Under the pieces are notes generated by a model, which was given only the letters and a program-made list of their open reading frames with translations, did not search any database and was not told the DNA's origin. From the NCBI RefSeq assembly GCF_001411555.2, contig NC_049911.1:1178001-1242000 (forward strand): a DNA stretch of 64,000 nucleotides, read 5' to 3'. Below, in pieces: positions 57,107 to 64,000 of the stretch. The position numbers and the translations under genes are program-made. This DNA is from Juglans regia (taxonomy: Eukaryota > Streptophyta > Magnoliopsida > Fagales > Juglandaceae). Numbering within the stretch: the first letter of the stretch is position 1; each line of letters opens with the position of its first letter.

Positions 57107-60100
57107 ACAGTACACCTGGCTTGGCTCGGCGAAACTATCTGTCAAACCCTTTGAGGGTTTTGAGTTGGAGGAAGGGGATAAAGAGTCGAATGACCTCATG
57201 CATTCTGTGGATGATGAATTATTGCTCCCTGAGGCTTGCAATCAAATGGGTTTGGAGGAGTTTTCTGTGGGGGAAGAATTTCAGAATTTCCAGAGTAACA
57301 AGATGGGAAATCTTATCCCATTGAACTATTTTTTTCCAGACCAAGCTTCAGATTGGGTAATACATAAGGTGAAAGAGATTTAACATTTTGTGGGGATTGA
57401 TTGTGAGGGGTATGAAGAGCAGTTCATTGCCTTGTTAACTGCTATAGAAGTCAGGTATAAAAGGAAGGGGAACTTGAAGAAGAATTGGGAGCTTAAAGGT
57501 TGATGTGGTCGATGAATTCGGAGGGTAGCTCCAGTAGGAGTAGGGGAAAAGGGAAGGGGCCGGCTGTTCATAAATGAAACCAAAGATTGTGTCTTGTAAT
57601 GTCCGTGGTTTTAACGAGGTAGAGAAATTGTCTTCAGATCCAGCACCTGCTTTGTGAGTGGAAAGCAGACATTGCATGTTTACAAGTGACAAAGTTGAAG
57701 TTAATCAATAGGAAGATTGTGAGGAGTCTATGGAGCAATATTTATGTAGATTGGGTGTACCTAGCATCTTCAGGGGCATCGGGAGGAATTGTAGTAATGT
57801 GGGATAGGCGAGTGGTGGAGAAAGTAGATGACTATATAGGGAGATATATGGTAGCTTGCTCTTTCAAATGCTTGTTAGATGGTTTCATGTGGGCAGTTGT
57901 AGGTGTTTATGGACCCAATTTTGACGTGGATAAAAGATTATTGTGGGATGAGCTAGCGGGGGTTCACTGTTGGTGGGAGCTTCCTTGGTGTATTGGGGGT
58001 GATTTCAATGTTGCTAGATTCCAAAGTGAAAGTTTTGGAAATAGAAGATTGAGGCCAGCAAGTTTGGAGTTCTCAGAATGTATCCTTGATTTGAACTTGA
58101 TAGACCTACCACTTGCAGGGGGCCCTGCCACATGGTCAAATAATCAGACCTGAACTCGCCTGGATCGGTTCTTAATTTCACCGGAGTGGGAAAGCCAATT
58201 TCCGGACGTATGGCAAAAGCGGTTGGTACGTTTAGCTTCGGATCATTAGCCTATCTTGCTTGATTGTGGAGGCATTCAGAGTGGTAAACGATATTTTAAG
58301 TTCGAGAATATGTGGTTGAAATAAGAAGGTTTTGTGGAGAGGGTCAAGCAATGGTGGATTTCGTATCAGTTTGAGGGTACACCCAGCTTTATTTTTGCAA
58401 ATAAGTTGAAAGCCTTAAAAAAAGACCTAAATGAATGAAATAAACAGTCTTTCGGTAATATAGAAGAGAACAAAAATACCAAGTGGATGGAAATTCAGGT
58501 GTTAGAAAGACTACAAGAGGGGAGGCCTCTTACTGAGGAAGAGCAAGCACAAAAAATTTTGCTGGTTGCAGATCTTGAGAGGATGATCTTGCAAGAGGAA
58601 ATGTCTTGGCGTCAGAAGTCAAGGGCACTATGGTTAAAGGAAGGGGATCGGAGCACGAGGTTCTTCCATAGTATTGCAAACTCTCATAGAAGAAATAATA
58701 ACATTGAAGTGTTGAAAATTGAGGGGTGGAGTGCAGAGAAGAAGAGGCAATTAAAGATCAAGTGGTTGATTTCTTTGAGAAGCTCCTTATTGAGTAGGTG
58801 GGGTGGAGGCCTACTCTAGATGGGTTGGTTTTTAAGATTATTGAACCGGGGGATGTTGCCAGGATGGAGAGGGCTTTCAAGGAGGAAGAGGTCTTTAATG
58901 TAGTAAGAAAAATGATAAAAGATAAGGCTCTCGGACCTGATGGTTTCTCTATGAGTTTCTTCCAAGAATGTTGGGAGGTAATTAAAGAAGATTTTTTGAA
59001 GGTGTTTTAAGAGTTGTTCTCGTTTAGAAAATTTGAGAAAAGTCTTAGCTCCACTTTCATTACTTTAATACCTAAGAAGGCTGGAGCTATTGAGATCATA
59101 GATTTTTGGCCTATTAGCTTAGTGAATGGAGTATACAAGATTATTTCAAAAGTACTCGGTAATCCCTTAAGTGAGGTTTTGGGAAAGATTGTGACTAAGC
59201 CTCAAAATGCTTTTGTTAAGGGTAGATAGATCTTTGATGCGGTTCTAATTGCCAATGAATGCTTGGACATTAGATTGAAGGATGACAACCTAGGTATTAT
59301 GTGTAAGTTGGATATGGAAAATGCATATGACCATGTAAATTGGGATTTCCTTCTTTACTTACTAGGCAAGTGTGGTTTTGGTGAAAGGTGGAGGTCTTGG
59401 ATTAGCTAGTGTATATCTACGGTAAGGTTCTCTGTGTTGATCAATGGCAGCCCCGATGGTTTCTTCCAGAGTTCTCGTGGTTTGAGACAGGAGGATCTGT
59501 TATCTCCGTTACTTTTTGTTATTGTTATGGAGGCACTAAGTAGGATGATCTCGGCTTTGTTGGCTAATGGATTTGTTAGAGGTTTCCAGATTGGATCTTC
59601 GAGAAGGGGTATTATCTCTATTTCTCACTTGTTGTTTGCAGATAATACGTTTATTATGTGCGAAGCTGATCGAGACCAATTGCGGGCTGTGAAGGCATGT
59701 TTGCTTTGTTTTGAAGCAATGTCTGGTTTAAAAGTGAACTATGATAAATCCGAGTTTGTGCCGATTGGAGAGGTTCAGAATATTAAGGAGTTGGCTGACA
59801 CATTGGGTTGCAAGATAGCGTCTCTTCCAATGACTTACCTGGGACTACCGTTGGGTATAACTTCGAGGGCATGCTCGATTTGGGATACAGTGATTGAAAA
59901 AATAGAGAGAAGACTGGCAGTGTGGAAGATAATGTATTTGTCGAAAGGGGGCTAGATTACATTGATTAAAAGTACACTTTCTAATCTACCCACTAATTTT
60001 TTATCCTTATTCCCTATACCGGCAAGGGTGATAGGTCGTCTTGAAAAGTTACAAAGAGATTTTCTGTGGGATGGCTTAGGAGAAGAGTTTAAATTTCATC

Positions 60101-61299
60101 TTGTCAAGTGGGAGATGTTGTGCTGTTTTATCTCTAGTGGTGGGTTGGGTATTAGAAATTTAAGGTTGTTTAATTGGGCATTACTTGGAAAATGGTTGTA
60201 GCGATATATCAAGGAACCAGAAGCCTTATTGAAAATTGTGATTGAGGATAAATATGGTGGTTTAGGGGAGGGTTGGTGTACTAGAGAAGTTAGAGGGGCC
60301 CATGGAATGGGGCTATGGAAGCATATTAGAAAAGAGTGAGAGGTCTTTCATCAACACACTAGGTTCCAGTTGGGTACAGGCTCCAGGATTAGATTTTGGA
60401 AGGATGTTTGGTGTGGCAACAGTACTCTCCAAGATTTGTTTCCTATACTTTTCCTAATAGCAAGTGCCAAAGATGTCATAGTGGCAGAGGTTATGGGAAT
60501 CTCAGGAGGGGGTATTCACTTGAATATCAACTTCAACCGGGTGGCACAGGATTGGGAGATTGAGAGTTTTGCAGATTTTTATAGTCCCTTGTATTCGTGT
60601 CGTCCAAATATCCAATATGAAGATGGTCTGTGGTGGATTTCTGCAGGGAAATGGGTATTCACTATTCGGTCCTTTTATAAGGTCCTCACACAAGTGTCGG
60701 AGATAGAGTTTTCCTGGAGAAGGCTCTGGCGACACAAGACTCCTCCGAAAGCTTATTTCTTTGTGTGGACAGTGTCATTAGGCAAGATTCTTATTACAGA
60801 TAATTTGAGAAAGAGGAGGATAATCATTGCAGACTGGTGTTGTATGTGTAAAAGAGGGGGTGAGTTGGTGAACTATTTACTTTACATTGTGAGGTAGCCA
60901 GGACTCTCTGGAATGAGGTGTTTAAAATGATGGAACTAGCATGGGTTATGCCGGAATCCGTAGTGGATATATTGGCGTGTTGGACCTCTATCCGAGGTGT
61001 GCATCATATCAAAGTGATTTGGAAGATGAACTCTATTTGTATTATGTAGTGCTTGTAGCAGGAGCGAAATGAGAGGACATTTGAAGACAAAGAGAGATCT
61101 ATGGAGGAGCTAAAAGTTTTCTTTTTTAGGACTCTTTGTACTTGGGCCATTGCTATAAATTTTAATGGCATGAACCTTCATGATTTATTAGTTTCTACTG
61201 TGCCTATGTAGATAGGACATACTTACTTTGTAATTGGCAATTGTTGCCCATTCTTGAATTAATAATACTTGTTTTACTTATCAAAAAAAAAAAAAAAAA
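57107..61299 (+). mobile_element. Long non-LTR retrotransposon (LINE copy B), 5'-truncated
   Basis: Same family and orientation as copy A in the CAND2-like intron. It begins inside ORF1 (frame to 57383 with GFELEEGDKESN and NYFFPDQASDWVIHKVKEI), then ORF2 to 61211, a short 3' UTR and TTACTTATC followed by 17 A. The left edge near 57107 is inferred from where similarity to ORF1 starts. No target-site duplication of the usual kind is seen next to the poly-A. It follows the SDH gene directly. Confidence 0.87.
57574..61211 (+). pseudogene. LINE copy B ORF2: endonuclease / reverse transcriptase / zf-RVT, broken
   Basis: Starts MKPKIVSCNVRG; the ATG overlaps the ORF1 stop as ATGA (57574-57577). 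Motifs: [45 protein letters not shown] (then TAG), [34 protein letters not shown]. The catalytic box is FADNT instead of FADDT. The zf-RVT part reads RHKTPPKAYFFVWTVSLGKI and ADWCCMCKRGGE. Stops at about 58153, 58321, 58797, 59229, 59409 and 59955 make it inactive. Where both copies can be read, the protein is clearly co-linear with copy A. Confidence 0.87.
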
Positions 61300-61792
61300 G
61301 AATAAAGGCAGACAAACCTTCTATATATTATTCATAGTATTCCCACATTCACACCTTGATCAAGGATGAATCGCAAGACCTATATCCAGTTAATTGTTGG
61401 GATCAAATGCAAACTCATTGTCACTTCCAACTTTTTCCACTCATAACATGGGTGGTGGTTTCTTATAAATGGTTGGAGACATGCTCCAATCATGTTGGCT
61501 ATCTATAAAAAGAAACTGGTGCCTCCTTCCCTTCGCTTAGGGAGTAAAAGAAAAGATAGGTGGTGTCTTCCCGGACCAGCCTTCCCGAATTTTGAATCCT
61601 CATCATTTCAACATATTACCCATTTGAACAGTGAATGCATATTTTCTAATAATTAGGCCTGAATTCTTTCATATAGACTATTATGAATATTATGAAGCAC
61701 TTGAAGTGATTTGTTTTAGGTTTTAAATTCTGAATTGAATAGCCAGTCACAAAAGTGATATTTTTCTTTCAATAGATTTAAGTGGTTTATCC

Positions 61793-61796
<4 letters not shown>

Positions 61797-61852
<56 letters not shown>
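61797..61852. repeat. (CT)n(AT)n compound microsatellite
   Basis: About 15 CT units followed by about 13 AT units. Confidence 0.92.
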
Positions 61853-61853
<1 letters not shown>

Positions 61854-63022
61854 ACATAAGGCAAATCAACAATATGTTTCTTCTTATGCCAGAAAACATT
61901 AAGAAGATCATAACAAAATTCATCAACGAGCTTTTTTTTATTAAAACTATCAATTTTTTACTGTAATAATTTCTTCAACAAATTTTTTGTATTTGATTTT
62001 GTGCCGTAGTAAGTTCATAAACTAACATGAAGCCATTAATTGAATGAAAATGCCAATTCAAAAGGACCCACAAAAGAAGGGACAAAAAAAAAAAAAAAAA
62101 ATTTGAGGAAGGAAGAGTAGTGGTAATTAGTAAATAAATTGGTTCCAAATAAACCCGTTCACCATTTTGCATTATTTTCTATTACTTTTTGGCGCGATTA
62201 GGAACTTCATCCCCTCTTCATTTATCACTTTTCTAGTTTAATGAAATTAACTTGCCTAGAAAAAAAAAATAGCTGCCCGTTTTGTTGGGTGTATACCAGA
62301 TATTCAACACAACGCAAGGAGATGCGAAGAGCAGATCCATATAGTTTGATAGGATTGGAGTCATCCTATTTGGCACCTTAATTAATTTTTTTATTAGTTT
62401 AGTAAAATGTGATAGTAATTAATCAGTTTTTAATTAACTAATTCATTATTTATTTTACTCAAACATCTATATGTTTTTTTTAACATTTCTTAATGATGCT
62501 CGATTAATCTATTCTACATAATTTTTGAAACGTCTATTTTACTATCTTGTGACCTTTTATTTAATAAAGTTTTGAAGTATTTATTCTTGAATAATATTAT
62601 GTACAGTTCTAGATTGTGCAAGCCAACTTACTCCCTTTAAAAAAAAGGTAATGCTTAGACTTTTCACTCTAATATTATAAATATCATTTTTCTTATTTGC
62701 TGCTATCTCTTTGACATAATTTTGAGTTTCCCTAAAACGTTTTACATGCATGTGATGTGAACATACTTACGTTCGATCGCTCTGTGTTTTTTTTTATTTA
62801 TTTTCGATCTAAATTATAATATTTAGCGTGTTATATGGTGGAGACAGGAGAGAATGTATATTAATTTGGTTTGTAGAGAAGTTCTACAGGAAATTCTTAT
62901 ACTATATATTTTTATCTAATTAATATGTGATTTGTCATTTTTATACTTCTATTTTAATGTTTAAAAATGTGCGTTTAAATTCACATATTGATTAAATGAA
63001 AGTATGTGATACCGATTAATGT

Positions 63023-63050
<28 letters not shown>
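63023..63050. repeat. (TA)n microsatellite
   Basis: About 14 TA units. Confidence 0.9.
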
Positions 63051-63056
<6 letters not shown>

Positions 63057-63523
63057 TTTTGTGTATATTTAAAAAAAAATTACTAAAATAAACACACACT
63101 AATGCTTTAAGGAAAAAAAAGAAACATTAATCGGTACTCTTTATAGGTACACTTTGTCGGTGGAAATACCATTTTGCTAATAAAAATCTAACACTTATTC
63201 CTCCAGATCTTGAAAAATTTAGGACTAGTATTTACATTATTCTAAGATCCAAATTACCGTACATGTGATCAAATGCATTACCACATAAAATATAGTCAAG
63301 GTGGTTGCTTTTGCTTTTTGAGAGGGCGAAAAAGATAGAAACAGGTGCTGGAAGGAAGCAGCGAGGTGTAATACTTCGCTATTAAGTTTCCTTGATGATG
63401 GGGTCTCCTAGCTCTTGTTGAGGAGGAATTCCCTGCCCCTAGTAGGTTTAAATCTCCTAACTTCGACTGTGGAGAGTGGTGAATTAGCTAAAAAAATTCG
63501 TTTCTTTGTAACTATAATATTGC

Positions 63524-64000
63524 ATGGCTGAGGACTTCATCAAACAGTGGGATAAATTCAACCTCACAGAAGCAGAACAACAGGAGTTGATACTAGAGTT
63601 GAAGGAAGATGAGGCAGTATCACGTAGGGAAAAACTGTGTCTTCTTGGATTGGTGGTGGCAGACAAACAAATAAACAGAGATGCTTTTAAGAGCACCATG
63701 GTAAAGATCTGGAGGCCAACAAAGGAATTGCAAATCTAAACTATAGGTGATAACCTGTTCTTGATGGAATTCCAGTGTGCCCATGATATGGAAAGGGTGC
63801 ACGCTGGCAGGCCTTGGACTTTTGATAGGAATCTCATTTGTCTAGAAATTTTTAATGGACTCTTTGCTCCAGTTATGTACCATTTTGCTTCTGAACCAAT
63901 ATGGATCCAAGTGCATGGCCTCCCTCTAGGAGGCATGACACAACTTATCCGAGAGAGAGTGGGCGGTGTGACGGGAGAAGTTGAAGAAGTAGATGTGGAT
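63524..64000 (+). pseudogene. LINE ORF1 with DUF4283 domain, single in-frame stop, cut by window end
   Basis: Starts MAEDFIKQWDKFNLTEAEQQ, typical of plant LINE ORF1 proteins (a DUF4283 domain, normally followed by a CCHC zinc knuckle). One TAA at 63737-63739 interrupts the frame after PTKELQI. The same frame continues to the window edge with GDNLFLMEFQCAHDMERVHA, GRPWTFDRNLICLE and WIQVHGLPLGGMT, the conserved DUF4283 end. With one stop and no frameshift in 477 bp, the copy looks young or only recently inactivated. The rest of the element must lie to the right. Confidence 0.82.

Larger units (their letters stand above)
61300..63480. other. AT-rich spacer; no gene seen
   Basis: Contains a (CT)n(AT)n microsatellite, a TA repeat, poly-A/T tracts and short unassigned frames. 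A fragment at 62600-62650 (TGTACAGTTCTAGATTGTGC) recalls one end of the fold-back MITE family. Confidence 0.6.

Overview
This 64 kb window is nuclear DNA of a woody eudicot. The genes have many short exons with GT-AG introns inside AT-rich DNA full of MITEs, LINEs and microsatellites. The protein set and the abundant 'TTTGGAT...GAGATGAGATGA' MITEs suggest Fagales (walnut, pecan or oak relatives). That placement is an inference from memory, not a search.

Six host genes can be assembled exon by exon with consistent reading phase. (1) 1-2960, minus: the 5' part of an SCD2-like coiled-coil protein; its 3' end lies left of the window. (2) 5211-13541, plus: a 301-aa seven-membrane-span protein of the Tmemb_40/TPRA1 family, like Arabidopsis CAND2, with a LINE of about 5.5 kb inside intron 2. 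(3) 22090-27359, plus: a 321-aa VAP27-type VAMP-associated protein. (4) 30478-33959, plus: a 176-aa TRAPP subunit of the TRS33/TRAPPC6 type. (5) 37070-43319, plus: a 1049-aa FRIGIDA-like protein with a long 21-residue-periodic coiled coil and a duplicated half FRIGIDA domain. (6) 51276-56877, plus: a 518-aa bifunctional 3-dehydroquinate dehydratase/shikimate dehydrogenase. It lacks a transit peptide and has diagnostic changes in both active sites. A weak candidate for a seventh gene is a two-exon, 78-aa membrane protein at 17433-17752. Genes 2 and 4 correspond to Arabidopsis neighbours (AT3G05010 and AT3G05000, from memory), so part of the layout looks like conserved microsynteny opened up by insertions.

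Between and inside the genes are two long related LINEs (7231-12719 and about 57107-61299), 5'-truncated LINE tails at 30868-31094 and 31335-31905 (the second tandemly duplicated with its flank), an RNase H-bearing LINE remnant on the minus strand (28560-29700) and the start of a DUF4283 LINE ORF at the right edge. There is also a tRNA-derived SINE (34321-34567), at least three MITE families, a three-unit tandem array (47986-49829) and a perfect 37-bp-arm hairpin (47602-47679).

Functionally, SCD2, TRAPPC6 and VAP27 all concern membrane traffic or contact sites; the shared theme is probably coincidental. The most notable locus is the DHQ/SDH gene. It has lost the catalytic His of the dehydratase half, carries Gly where shikimate-forming enzymes have Thr, and has no plastid-targeting peptide. 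That pattern fits the subclass associated with gallate/quinate metabolism in tannin-rich trees.
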